In this document: positions 50,862 through 63,475 of the stretch, in pieces
How positions within the stretch are numbered: the stretch's first letter is position 1
Layout: each line of letters starts with the position of its first letter
Origin: Streblospio benedicti
Taxonomy: Eukaryota > Annelida > Polychaeta > Spionida > Spionidae
DNA: 64,000 bases
Assembly: GCA_019095985.1 (NCBI GenBank)
Contig: CM032662.1
Coordinates: forward strand, 40,630,921-40,694,920
Direction of reading: 5' to 3'
The notes under the pieces: model-generated
Told to the model about the DNA's origin: nothing
Database searches by the model: none
Seen by the model: only the letters and a program-made list of their open reading frames with translations
Made by a program: the position numbers and the translations under genes

Positions 50862-51260
50862 AGGGAACGATCATAAATCATAGGTAGATCCAGGTTTTCG
50901 GAAAAGGGGGGGCGCACTTACGAGATTTCATGAAAAACCCTATGAAAATGAAGTATTTTGGTGGGAAAAAGGCGCCGCCCCCCCCCCCCTGGATCTGCCT
51001 ATGTAAATAACAATACCGGGAGGGGGGTGGGGTGGTCGTCCAATTTTGGAGGCTCAAAGAAAAAGTTAACCGCGACCCCCCCCCCATCAACATTTTTAAA
51101 AGTTTGAGTGACACACCCCCTCCCCCAACCCCTTATGCTAAAGCAAAAGTCCCCAACATAGTTATTGCATTTTTGGACAATTGCTAAAAGAAAATATTTG
51201 AAAAAATATACCGTAGCGTGATAAAAAAGTTCAGCGACCCCAATGAAAAGTTGATGACCC
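50862..51260. mobile_element. One-ended relative of the GGGATCGTTCACAAAT MITE
   Basis: GGGAACGATCATAAAT, then ACAATACCGGGAGGGGGGTG, resembles the left end of the element at 27182-27667 once the nested insertion at 50879-51003 is removed. I cannot find the matching right end. GTTCAGCGACCCC and other C/G-rich words follow. Confidence 0.4.
50879..51003. mobile_element. 125-base MITE nested in another element
   Basis: The ends CATAGGTAGATCCAGG and CCTGGATCTGCCTATG are inverted copies with one difference. The 5-base sequence TAAAT lies on each side (50874-50878 and 51004-51008). It is inserted into the older repeat around it. Confidence 0.75.
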
Positions 51261-51490
51261 CACCACCTTTTCGGAATACTTTCAATACCAAACTTAAAAC
51301 TTATAAATGACTATATGTATCATACCCTCATTTACATAAGATTTATATTGGTGTGTATTTCCCAGATGTTGATAATGATATATTATGAATATTGATCAAT
51401 ATTTATATTTAATCCTAGCTCGGGGAGGATGTGGCGGGTAAGTTACTGGGAACTGTTGATTGAAATGCTTGTTTGAATTTCGTGGTGTTG

Positions 51491-51645
51491 AGATGATAGT
51501 TGAAATTTAAATGGAACCTTTTAGAGAAAACATTTCTTTGTATACATGTATATGGATTGATAATTGAGATAATAGCTGAAATTTAATTGGAACCTTTAGA
51601 GAAAACATTTCTTTTGTGTACATTTATATGGATTGATAATTGATA
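51491..51645. repeat. Tandem duplication, about 78 bases twice
   Basis: TTTAGAGAAAACATTTCTTT and ATATGGATTGATAATTGA recur in direct register with small differences. It lies in the convergent space between ZNF410 and FAM161. Confidence 0.7.
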
Positions 51646-51986
51646 ACAAAGGCATGTATTAAAATTAACCAACTGGGGTATTTAATAATATTTATGGATG
51701 TGTAATATTTGTTAGTAAAACTTGTGAATGTCATGTCATAGGTAAATGTGAAATAACTCATGAATGGAAAAGAAAAAAATTAAGCTTAACATATCTGGTA
51801 TTTGTTCTAAGTTATATTGTTAGCGCATATGTTACAAAACAATCATGTTTCATTATAAAAATAGTACATTCAACAGCGAACATATCTAACATAACATAGA
51901 ATAAGTCCAATATTTAGCACATGGAATGAATAGCAGAAAAATCTAGACAAAATTGTAATTCTGTTATCAGTTTATTTTTGTTGTGT

Positions 51987-52146
51987 TCAATTTATTGTAC
52001 AAAATCAACATAAATGAAATCAATTATTTATTTTTTTAATACGTCTATGCATTTCACACAATTTTGTAGGTGCCTCCAAGAGAATGAAATATATATATAT
52101 ATATAAAAAAAAATAATATCTATGTTGATTTTGTACAATAAATTGA
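51987..52146. mobile_element. Inverted-repeat element with perfect 26-base arms
   Basis: The arm 51987-52012 (starting TCAATTTATTGTACAAAATC) is matched perfectly by the reverse complement at 52121-52146. The interior is AT-rich with a short AT microsatellite. It is probably a small MITE. From 52147 to 53279 I see only AT-rich sequence, presumably the FAM161 3' flank. Confidence 0.65.
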
Positions 52147-53279
52147 CCACAAAGAAAATATACTAACAAAGAGACCACATATTGTTCACCATATAAAGTA
52201 CTTCTATTACAATTATAAGTAAAATATTTTTTTCATTTTCTTAGAACCACAGTCTCATGAAGCCTAAGGTCAATGTTGCAACTGACTTCACAGCTCAAAC
52301 ATACATCTGTACACGAATACATCTAATTAACCCATTTTGCTGGCAACTTGCCCCACCTTTAGTTCTGTAACTATATGGTCATCCATAACCCAAACTACAT
52401 TGATGAGTCGCAAGATATTTCTACGAAAATGTTGTAAGAAAACATTTCAACCAACACCTAATGTATCACATTCCAATATAGTTTGTTAATCATCAATCAA
52501 CCAATGAATTAGGACTCAAACTTTTCTAAAATTTATACTCCAATTGGTAAATAGTCCAGACTAATTGATATCTTGAACATTGAATTTATTGATTATCACA
52601 GACAATAACATTACACATTTTACAAAGTAATAAAATATAGGACAAAGTTTGTTCTACAAACTACAATAACATAGATCTTCAACCAATAGAAAATGTAAGT
52701 AAAATGACAGAAGGTAAAAAAACAAAACCCCCCAAATATTCAAGACACAAAGGTAAACAATCCCTCAAAATGTTAACGACCATGCAATAAGAGTTTGCTT
52801 ATCAAACAATCCCATATGATTATTTTATGTCATGAATTAAACGCTTTCAAAGTGATTTGTAGACAAAATTCACTGCTATAGGTACATCTAACCAAATGTC
52901 TTGAAAGCATTTGAAAAAAAAAGTATATCCCATAAACTAGCAAAATAATTCAATGGTGTAAATCTACAAACATCATGTTCTATTGGTAATTGTCAATAAG
53001 CACTTATATAGCAATGTTTACTGCAATCACTATTTTTAATCGAAAAAATAAATACATTGGATAAAAGTGAACCTTTTATTTTTAAATGTGAGAAATCTCA
53101 TCAAGATGGATAATGTTCATTCTTCTGATGAGTTCACAAAGTTACAAGACAGTAGTAGACAGGAAAGAAACAATGTATTTCACCAACTACATTTCACATA
53201 TAAAAGATTTGTGATTGTGAACCACATATAATATATATGACTTTCGGCTAAAAAAAAAAAAAAAAAATCTGATTCATAT

Positions 53280-56200
53280 TCATGAATCAACAACATCTTC
53301 ATCAATATCACTACCTTCGTCTTCAGTATGCTTTGATTCGTTAAAGTCATCAGTATATTTTCCAGTGCCCAAGCTCTTTGAATATGATCTGACTGAAGTT
53401 TGTGATCTGGCTGAATGTTCAGAATATCTCGCGGAAGGGACTGTGGAAGCTGGACCATCACTACCTCGTGATTCTATAAAATCTTCACTTATTCCTGCCC
53501 TCTGTAATGTTTCTTGATACTTCTTCTCCGCCTGTCTCCTGGCATTTTCCTGAAAGTGTATGACTAGACATCAATCTCCATCACAGCTTTAAATCGCCAA
53601 ATAAATATTGGATATTTTTCCAAAGAATCAATTAAGTCAAATAGACTAAACAGCCACAAAACACGGCCACACTTGTAAAATCAAGGTTTTATGCTGAACA
53701 TACCGGTATACATCTCTAGCAATAAGTAATAACAAGGGTTTCAATACACATAAAATCAAAGGGACCTTAAAACTGAATTAGCAGCCCTTTGCGATACAAG
53801 GCGTTAGATCTCCACCGAACAATCATAGTGTATGATCATACAGAAACGTACCTGAACAGTTCTTTCAAAAAGTAGTGGCCTCTGTTGAACACGAGTATTG
53901 ACCTCATTCAAGTACCGTCTGTATTCTTCCTCTCTTGAGCGTTCATTCTCTCTATATTGGGTAAAAATTATTGCAAGTGTTGACTACAAAAAATACCATG
54001 AAAAATAGCACCATGAAACAATATTCATTTGTCGTTTAATCCATGTCACTACATGATTTAAAATAATTTAAATGTCACTACTTTCAAACAATTAATAAAA
54101 TCTTGGTTGTGTTTTATAACGAAAATAGGTAATATTCATATTTAAGCCGCTAAATTTGAAAATTATGAATAGGTACAAATACCACATTCCAGTACCTGTA
54201 TTCTCTTAGTTTCTGTGCTTGTTGTTTCTTTAAGTCTTCGGTTTGATCATTAGCAAGTGCCTTTTCACTAATTGTTTTTTGAAGTTCCTTTTCTTTTAGT
54301 CGTTTTTTCCTCTCTGCTTCTAGTTCCTGAATCTCTGCTTCTACTTGTTGTTGCATTTTCTTCCTGTAACATACATCAACCATATATTCTAAATCATGGT
54401 AAAATTACTTGCTCATTTTTAACAAATAAATTTAATATTTATTTCTAAAACACTCTGGGTATTATCGTTAGCAAATTTCATTTTGTAAATATCCAATACA
54501 CTTATTATTTATCAAAACATTATGAAAACCACATATTTCATTCTATAAGGAATTTTCATACTTATTAGCACTGGCTCTCAATTCAGCAGCTGCAGTCATC
54601 TTTGCCGGGATGGAATCTAGTGATGTTGACAGATTTTTTGACATGCCTGTCAATAAACCGTTGGAAAATTCTGAATCATTAAAAGGATAATATTTTTTTA
54701 TATAGAATATCAATACATGCATCTTAAAATATTGAAAAAAAAACATTGCATACAAGCGGTCAGATGATAAACAGTCCATCAGATGTATTTAGAAAAGGAT
54801 GTGGTTGATTTCAAATGAACACATCATGTATACATTATATTAAAAGGTATTACTGCAACACCATCAAACTGATCGTTTTATGTGACTCAGACAAAAAAGT
54901 CACAAGTAAAAATCTGATTTGGACAGGTAAATATTATTTGGCACCTGTTCTATAGAACAAGGGACCAGAAATGTCGATGCAGAATCATTTACACAAGTTT
55001 ATATTTTAGTTACTAATAATATTGGACACATCTGAACCCCTGGAATGTCAATATCAAGAAATGTAGAATAAAAAATTACCACCGCTTTCTTGTCCATATC
55101 TGTTTGTTCTCCGATTCTGAAACGGCCATCGATTTTCATGAAGCATTTCTTCATCTCTTAATATATCCTCATAAATTTTGTGCTTTGTAGAGGGTATTCT
55201 TGATGTTCTCAGATTAAACGGCTTACAAACTGTAGCTTCTTTTTCACCCTTTCTTTGACCTAACTCATTCAAAAACTTCCTATGCAGTTCATCAAAATCT
55301 GGAATGTCATCATTTACTTTAGGCTTAAATTTATGTTCAATAGTTATGCCTGACTTTTTTGCTCTCTCTGCATGAAGCTTTTGTCTTGATTTTCCATCAG
55401 TATATGCTTTACCACGAGCTGCCATCGTTGGAGGCAATGCAGCAGACCTCAAAAGTTCCTCTGCTCTCATTTGTACTCTTATCTTCCTGTATTCCTCCTC
55501 TTCCTGCATTTTATCTTGTGCAGAATAACTGAATATTTTTTCAGGGAATGGTTTTGCTTTAAATTCTTTTTTCATTTCAGTATCCATCGCTTTTAAAAGT
55601 GATGTTTTTGATGAAATTGACTTTTTTTTTTCTTCTTCTCGTGTTGAAAATTTGAATGGTTTTTGCTGAGATTTGATTAAATCTGCACTCATTTGCCTGT
55701 TGTACCTTCTTCTTGCCTCTTCCTTTTCCGTGATTTCGTCATATAATGGCATATAAATGTGAGCAGGTACAGGCTTAGCTTTAAATTTCTTTTGACATTC
55801 TTCATCTTCTCTTAGCTTTTCTTCTTGACGCTTTTCTTCAAGTTCAATCATTGCTTTTGTTTTTTTCGGCGACTTTAAAGAATCTCTTAAAGTCATTGAA
55901 AATGGCTTTGGTATTGTAATGCGATGCCTCCATTTGCCATTTACATCTGCATCTAGTTCTTTGTTTTTAAATGATGAATCTGACAAACGTGACAATGAGT
56001 TACTTCTTTTACGTGTTTTGCGCTGCCTTGGGGCATAGTCATCAACAGAAAATTGCTCCCACATATCTTCAATTCTAGATAAAGATGATAATCTTGAATC
56101 ATTGTGCATATTTTCCATTTCCAATGACCTTTGTGGACTATCATGTCTTCTTCTTCTTGAAAAATCATCTTCAGAGGAAGAACTGATTTCTTGACTTGCC

Positions 56201-56805
56201 CGAGCTTGTCTAGATCTTCTTCCTGAAGCAGAGCTTGGCCTAATTTGGGGAGTTCCTGGGCTTTTCTTAGGAAGTGGAGGTTTTGACGATGATGAATTCA
56301 TATCCCTCACCTCATCACGGGCATTTCTTATACTACTTTGTAAATAATCTAAGCTTCTATTCACATCTCCATTAACGCTCATTGGATTTGTGTAATTTTG
56401 TCGAACCACAGCCACTGGGCTTGGGGACCTGGATCTGATTCTTCTCTGAGTTTCGATCTTTTCTGAATATAGCTGTTCACAAAATTCTAATGTTTTCTTG
56501 TGATCTTCTTTAAGCTTTAATAACTTAGCGTAAAATGCATCGTCTGTCAAATTATTCAAATCTTCATGCATTGTTTCAAAATGGGTGGTATCAAAATTAA
56601 TTGAGCGGGTTGATTGATTAGGAATAAAATCCTTGTTTTCTTGGTCACTGTCATGATAAGTACGCTTATCAGCCCACGTCATAGATGCATCACCCTTAGC
56701 CCTTTCGTCATTAGCATAATAAAGTCCCGTTTGGGAGTTAATTGGGGACCTAACACAGGAATTAGTTAGCACTGACATTTGATGTACCGTTGCCATGTTC
56801 GCCAT
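53280..56805 (-). CDS. FAM161A: FAM161 microtubule/cilium protein
   Basis: Centrosomal and ciliary-base protein that binds microtubules through the UPF0564 domain; human FAM161A loss causes retinal degeneration. Exons: 56805-55080, about 54646-54563, about 54365-54195, about 53975-53852 and about 53551-53280. The long first exon holds a low-complexity serine/arginine-rich N-terminus. It is followed by the conserved domain: ITIPKPFSMTLRD, ECQKKFKAKPVPAHIYMPLY, QKPFKFSTREEEKKK, FKAKPFPEKIF, YRKIRVQMRAEELL and FKPKVNDDIPDFDELHRK. Later exons are coiled-coil rich (MQQQVEAEIQELEAERKKRL). The ATG at 56805 (MANMATV) is preferred over an upstream in-frame ATG at 56862 because the latter would run into the shared promoter. 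It represents the single gene ancestral to FAM161A and FAM161B. Confidence 0.9.
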
Positions 56806-57137
56806 GTTGAAACATATTTCGTAGTCGATTCGAGCATAAATAGTATCGTTATAAAATAGCAATACATATTTTTTATTTATTTATGAGATAGAAAGGTTCC
56901 AAAGAAAACACATAACACATAGCAGCATATAACACAAATCTACATTTTTATATCAACCCTCGCGAACGAAAACAATGCTTAATATATTATTGAAAAAATA
57001 TGTAGACGAATTGAGTAGTGTCGAAACAATACTGCGTTATCGTTACAGCGGTGTAGTATTAAATGATATTTTACTTTTAGCAGGTGCTTCCGGAAAAAGT
57101 TGACTTTGACACGATTTTGTGAAAAATATTATGTAAA
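56806..57137. promoter_or_regulatory. Head-to-head promoter, FAM161 and COQ6
   Basis: Only about 330 bases separate the two start codons, which point outwards. Both promoters and 5' untranslated regions must overlap here. The same divergent pair, FAM161B and COQ6, is found in human. No TATA box is seen at a sensible distance on either side. Confidence 0.6.
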
Positions 57138-60100
57138 ATGTCTATATTACACAAAATGTTCTTAAATGGGCTGTCTAAAAATATTGGAAAATGTGTATTA
57201 TGTGGAATTAACGTCCGAAACATGCATGTCACATCCCGTGTACAAGGGAATGTGAACCTTAACCACTTTTATGATGTTGTTATCTCTGGTGGTGGAATGG
57301 TCGGTGCAGCTATGGCTGCTAGTCTCGGTAATAATGACTTATACTGATGCTAAATTGTAAATAATAGGATGATGATACTTATATAGTCTAGATAATGCAA
57401 TTCCTTTGAGAGCGACCGCTTATGACTTACGATTTAGTGATATGAGTACTTTACAATAGATATAGGAGTTTCAAATGGTTCCCCCACCCCCATTCCCAAA
57501 AAGGTACATTGTCAGCGAAGAGCAGTGAGCTGACAGTAGGCTCTGTGTGGTGTATAAAATAGTAAATGTTCTAGGTGCCTAAGTAAGTGGGTATTTTAAA
57601 ATTATCCAACAAACTAATTTTTATCTACCAAAACGCTAATTATTGCCAGGACTAGCTACTACCAGTAGACCTATTCACACAGTGCCCATAGGTCACACAC
57701 ATCCCGTATGATTTAAAAAATATACATGTAGATGTGTACGCCAGCACCTTAATATGCGTAACCCGTTAGTAGATTGTCACACGTACATTTTAGTGACGTG
57801 ACGATCTGTTGACGTATGTTGATGTGGTGGCGTGCGCATCTAGCATCCGAATTAGTACTAGACAATATTAGGGACCATTTAGTATTTACGACATGGTGAG
57901 GTAGGAGGATTTTAGGGCAGGCCCTGAACTTTTGTCACAATGTTTGGAGGGGGGGGGGGTATGTAGTAGGCCTAATTACATTTCCATTTAATTAAAAAAC
58001 ATTTGTAATAAAAAAAACAAAATTTTGTAGTTTGCTGTGTTAACTGATTCTAATAGGATCAACTAATAAACTTTTAACATGTTGATTTTTTTTAGGAAAT
58101 GAACCAATGATGCAAGGAAAAAAGATATTGTTGTTAGAAGGTGGACCTAAAAAGGAATTGAGTGTTCCTCCAGAAAAATATCAAAGTAGAACGTGTGCTC
58201 TCAGTCCAGCAACCGTTGAATTATTGACAAGTAATTACTCTAACAATACTCCCTAGATATAGATTTGCAATTCTATAATTCCTCATCAATTTGGTTTATA
58301 TATTAAGGACGGGTAAAATGTATGCTTAAAATTGTCATTAAACATTAATATGAATTTATTGCATTTGCTTTATGTTATCACTACACATATTCTTTAACTC
58401 AGGTTTTGGTGCATGGGAAAATATTTGTAATCTCCGATACCAAGAAGTGAAAAGGATGCAGGTAATATACATATGTGCCTTATTTGCAACTCATATTGGC
58501 CAGGCAATGAGCTACTTCAATATTGTTTGTCATCTACTGGGTAATCTTAATGCAAGTGCTTTTCTCAATTTATAGGTGTGGGACTCGTGCTCTGATGCGC
58601 TGATCACATTCAACAAAGACGACTTGCTAGAGAATCTAGCATATATTGTGGAAAATGATATCATTCTGGAAGGAATTGTTAGACAGCTCAATAAATTGGA
58701 AAATGAAGTTGACATCAGATATAATTCTAAAATTATTAGCTATGACCTTCCTAATACGGGAGGAAGCGATGAATCTCAGTCTGACCAGTTGACAGGCATT
58801 AAACTGGAAACTGGGGAAACTTTGGTGACTAAAGTATTGGTAAGATATAATTTCATCTTCTATCATGTCTATAATTTGGGGTTTATCGCATGCGGAGTCT
58901 GTATGTACCACTGGTGACTAAAAGAATATCCATATCCCAAACTGTAGGAATTGACCACGAGATTGGAGTGTCAATCGCAAAATTGAGCATGCTGACGTCT
59001 GATTTACCCGAATTAAGTGAGTGTAAATCAGACGTCAGCATGCTCAATTTTGCGATTGACACGACAATCAAGTGGTCAATCACCATTCTATCATGACTAA
59101 AATCCATTTTATTTTAAAATAAATCATATTATAACATTCTCATTGCCAGTCAATTTCGTTTGTTTTGAGCGTGCGGAGACGTCAATTTCGTTTGTTTTGA
59201 GCGCGCGGAGGCGTTAGTCTAAACTGTTGCTCTCCGCTACACGGAACACACCTTGCGTCGTCAGTGGCTGTATTGATATTGTGAGGAGTTTAGACTAGCG
59301 CAGTGTTTTTTTTTTTGAGCGTGTTTTCCATCGCAAAATTGAGCACGCTGATTGACCAATCAGCGTGGGTTATTGGCGGTGATTTTTGCACGGAATGATA
59401 GAATGTAATATTGATGTGCTACTTAACATTAACAGTTTTATGCCATAGATAATAGAATAATGCACAACAAACTTGAGCTTAACGTTTAAACGTATTTTAA
59501 GCTTTAAGAAAATGCTATTCTCTCACAGATTTCACTCTAAAATAGCTTGCCAGTTGTTGGAAAATATTTTTGTCATCTTTAATGTGGTGTTTACAAGCGT
59601 AAGTATTCCAGTGAAACTCATTTGCAAAAGCCTCTAATATAGCATTGTTTGATTTTTTCTCTGACCCCTCATTAACCTACTTCATGTATAAAGCTTTATA
59701 TATGTATTTGAAAATTTATAACTGGATGTAAATGCACATTTGGTCAACAGAGTAGGAATTAATGAAATTTTAAATAGATTTAAAACATAAAAAAACTATG
59801 TATAAGAATAACTAAAACTTGTTTGATGGCAATTCTAAAATAATATGATGAATAAAAGACACCTGTTCGTCTTGATATTAGAAATTCTTATTGTTCTCAT
59901 TTGTCAGCCTGCATCACAATCTTGCTGCACACTCGGACGATACCGTAGTCAAACTTGTTCAATGAAAATTTCTAGTATCGAATAGGTGTGTTTTCTCAAT
60001 CTATGTACATGTACTTAATGATAGCATTAAACAGTGCAGATAGTGGGCAAATATATATTTTGGCATATTTATGCAAATGTGACCACATGCAGAGTTTATA

Positions 60101-62688
60101 AACAACATTTCCTTGTAATTATTTTTGTTGCACTTAGATTTGTATTTTCATGTACATTCTTCTTCAGATTGGAATCCTTAAATGAAACAAGCAAGGACAA
60201 TTAAATAGATAATACTATAATGACCATAATCCTAACACCGTTATAGGCTTTCTAAATATATTAACTAAAGCTGAGAATTCATTGAAGGTATAACTCTACG
60301 TGGACATACCTTCTGAACAACTATGGGTTTCTTCTATAATTTTCTGTATGTAGTAAATATTATCGACAACCAAAAATAATGGATATTTTGATAATTTTAG
60401 ATCGGTGCAGATGGGTTTCGGTCTCTGGTACGCAAAACAGCTTCAATTCATACCGTTGAGTTGGATTATAATCAGTTTGCATTGTGTGCAACATTAAACA
60501 TATCTGAGGTATATTATGTTTTGTACATGCTTACTTATTTTGTTTCAAATTTACATGACAATTTTGCATTTTCGTAACTATGACATTGAAGTTTTTAGTG
60601 GTAAAATTTGCGATGTAATCATTAATTTGTAACGTTACACACCTCCTTTGTTAAGTGCATATACAATTCAACACAATAGTTGTGCGGTTCATTTTTTTCA
60701 GACACCTGAAAATAATGTAGCGTGGCAGAGATTTCTTACGACTGGACCGATTGCCATGCTACCTGTAAGATGATATTTAATTAGTTAAGAGCCTATCTTT
60801 TCATACTTTTTAATTCAATTTCTTTCTTTATGTTTAAAATTTTTAGATTTGGATCAAAATAATTCAATATTCTGACAATGATAAATACTAGCTAATAAAT
60901 ACAAAAGAAATAATAAATATATTTGTAGATAACAAGTGCAGTGTAAAATGTAAATGATATAACAAAAGTACATGCTGGTTTTTGTGAGTACATATTACAT
61001 AAATAACAATTTTGTTTTTTTTTAGTTATCAAATTTACATAGCTGTTTGATATGGTCAACAACACCCGAGAACGCAAAAAACCTTTTGCAGCTGGATGAA
61101 GAAAATTTTGTTGATGCTGTCAACAATGCATTTGTAAGGAAATAATCTTTTTTTAGATTATTTATAAAATATATGGATGTATACCTATTTACTGTTATTT
61201 TACACCTTTAATTTCTCTAGTTTATTTTCCAAAAAAGAAAATAACATCTTTGTTGTCTAAAATTTTGTGTTTGCTAGCTATCATTGCGGTAATTATTTTA
61301 CTCAAAATTTTTCTTTAGTAAGAATATAAAATTTTACATATTACATCATTACCAGTATTGCAGATTCTTTCAAATATAATGTTACATTTCAGTGGTCAGA
61401 TGAATCAAAAGATCAACTAGCTAGCTATGCAGGACAACTTTTGAATGATGTGTTTGGTGCTGTTGGATTCGGTACTATTGTTACTAACAACGATATTTTT
61501 GAAAAATTTCAATTTTTAATCATATGTGAAATGTTAAGAATAAACCAATCTCATATTTTAAATACATCTCTTAGATAACAGTTCAAGTCGGCAACTTCCA
61601 CCTACCGTTGTTGGTATCACACAGGGATCTCGGGCTATGTTCCCATTAGGCCTGTGCCATTCATCTCAATATGTTAAAAGTAGGATGGCACTTATAGGGT
61701 ATGTTGTATAAATAGCTGTGACTAGCATACACAAATAATTGGTTAAGATTTATCAACCTAGTCATGAATGGTGTCAACACTGAACTCATCTTATGTTTTG
61801 ATTGCTAGATAATATTATTTTTGCACCTGGTTAACAGTAGATGGAATGTGGGCGTAGACTGAAAATACACACATTTAAATTACATGTAATTTTTTCAAGA
61901 GACGCTGCTCATCGGCTGCATCCTCTGGCAGGACAAGGAGTTAATCTGGGATTTGGAGATGTCATTTGTCTTCATAAGCATTTAACCAATGCCGTTTCTA
62001 ATGGGATAGATATTGGTAAATCCAGTATCAATACAGAAGTTGAAATTAAAGTTTCATGTTTTTTTGACATTGTTGATTTTGATTCAACTTGTGTGCTCTA
62101 CTTATTTAACTGTATTTATTAGCATTATTTTCTTCATTATCACTATTAAATTATTATTTTAGGAGCACTAACACATCTACTGAAATATGAGTCCGAAAGA
62201 CAAAGAGCGGTTATTCCAGTGATGGCAACTATTGATAGCCTGAAACGTCTATATAGTACATCATTCCCTCCCATAGTATTAGCGCGCACCCTTGGCCTTC
62301 AGACAACAAATGCTTTTGGGCCATTAAAAGTAAGTAATTCATTGCTTACATGGAAGTAATAACGTTTTTTACGCATAACTTTGTAATATTTAATGTGCAG
62401 CATTTGGCAGTAATTCTCAACAGTTTTACATGTGATAATTTTGCATGCAGGAATTTGAAAATTTATTCTGTGGGTTTAATTTGTGTAAAGGATTGTCTTT
62501 AAATTGTCTTAGGGCTATGTTACTAGATTTACATATTTATAATGGAGTAGATTTGTCAACTTGAAGACCTGGTTTTTGATCAATTTATTTTATACTATAA
62601 TTTACTGGCAAATATCTGTTGTCATTTTATAAAATATTCTATTTACTTTGTATTTCAGAATTTAATTATGAAAGAAGCTATGACTTAA
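57138..62688 (+). CDS. COQ6: Ubiquinone biosynthesis monooxygenase COQ6
   Basis: FAD-dependent mitochondrial hydroxylase that adds the C5 hydroxyl of the coenzyme Q ring. Twelve exons, all joining in frame: 57138-57327, 58096-about 58230, about 58402-58459, 58576-about 58840, about 60402-60507, about 60702-60766, about 61025-61134, about 61393-61471, about 61575-61699, about 61900-62016, about 62162-62330 and 62659-62688. The N-terminus is basic and transit-peptide-like ([18 protein letters not shown]). The dinucleotide-binding motif is [17 protein letters not shown], the second FAD motif [12 protein letters not shown], and the GD motif [20 protein letters not shown]. It ends ...[14 protein letters not shown], close to the usual length. 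The large intron between exons 4 and 5 carries long inverted repeats. Confidence 0.95.
58945..59095. repeat. Long near-perfect palindrome in COQ6 intron
   Basis: The arms 58968-59007 and 59023-59062 are perfectly complementary over 40 bases (words GCAAAATTGAGCATGCTGAC), with a 15-base loop. After a mismatched stretch, TTGACCAC and GTGGTCAA pair further out. TGACTAAAA lies on both sides (58914-58922 and 59094-59102), a possible target duplication. Confidence 0.85.
59149..59400. repeat. Related repeat with 32-base tandem duplication and hairpin
   Basis: GTCAATTTCGTTTGTTTTGA and the following 12 bases are repeated directly at 59149-59180 and 59181-59212. At 59344-59367 CACGCTGATTG pairs with CAATCAGCGTG. 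The word GCAAAATTGAGCA is shared with the palindrome at 58968-59062, so both may belong to one transposon family. Confidence 0.6.
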
Positions 62689-63000
62689 TGCACCTACAGC
62701 AACCATGACACAAAATGGTCAAACTATCCTTTTAAAGTTAGCATACAATGCATGTAATGACTGTTGGCCCCTATGAGGGTGTTGGACTGACATATTTTCC
62801 CTCTTTATTGTATATAATATATAATATATATATAATATATAATATATATATATATATATGTATGTATGTATGTATATATGTATATATGTATATATATATA
62901 GTCTGCCATTATCATGTTATAATTATAAAATGACTTTTTGTAAATGATTTCGTAATACGTGAATATAGGATCTGCATTACGGTAATTAGAATAATATGTA
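62689..63000. repeat. COQ6 3' flank with TA/TG microsatellite
   Basis: About 62808-62900 is an AT-rich microsatellite of TATATA and TATG units. No gene is seen. Confidence 0.8.
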
Positions 63001-63215
63001 TACTGTAAAACTAGAATATTTCGTGGCTATTAAATTTTGGAATTTCCATCTATAAATTATGTTGTGACTATTTAATTTTGTGATTTTGGTGCATCCTTGA
63101 CCTACTTTACATAGGCTATTAATGTTTACTTACAATTTTAAGTTGGCGTTTTTGCACCTACCAACGAAATTCGCAAATTAAATCATGCACAAACATTTCT
63201 AGTTTTACAGTAACT
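63001..63215. mobile_element. Small inverted-repeat element (ACTGTAAAACTAGAA ends)
   Basis: Left ACTGTAAAACTAGAATATTT and right ACATTTCTAGTTTTACAGT are inverted and near-identical. Further end-like fragments (TTTTACAGTAA, CACTGTAAAAC) lie at about 63253 and 63921, so the family is repeated in this tail. Confidence 0.6.
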
Positions 63216-63395
63216 GGCAGATGCAAACTTTTAAGGTTGCAATTTAAAAGGGTTTTACAGTAATGATCCTTATTTTGTGAAGGGCACTCAAAATTTGTCA
63301 GAAGGGTTTGTGTACATTGTGTAATATTAAACGAAAAAATAGCTACTGTATTTTTTTTATATCCTTGAATGTGTTCGTGTTAGTGGAATCCATGT

Positions 63396-63475
63396 ATATA
63401 TACACAAAGTTCATCATAACACAACACAATGTAAGAATTTATTGTATTGTGTTATGATAAACTTTGTGTATATAC
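63396..63475. repeat. Palindrome with 35-base arms
   Basis: Arms 63396-63430 and 63441-63475 pair with only a few mismatches (words CACAAAGTTCATCATAACAC and GTGTTATGATAAACTTTGTG) around a 10-base loop. From 63476 to 64000 there is only AT-rich sequence with homopolymer runs. Confidence 0.8.

Noticed and set aside
59149-59212. Duplicated promoter element in the COQ6 intron
   Set aside because: The 32-base duplication lies within repeat sequence sharing words with the nearby palindrome, so a transposon origin is simpler.
62748-62933. A 61-codon frame rich in I and Y
   Set aside because: It is translation of the TA/TG microsatellite.
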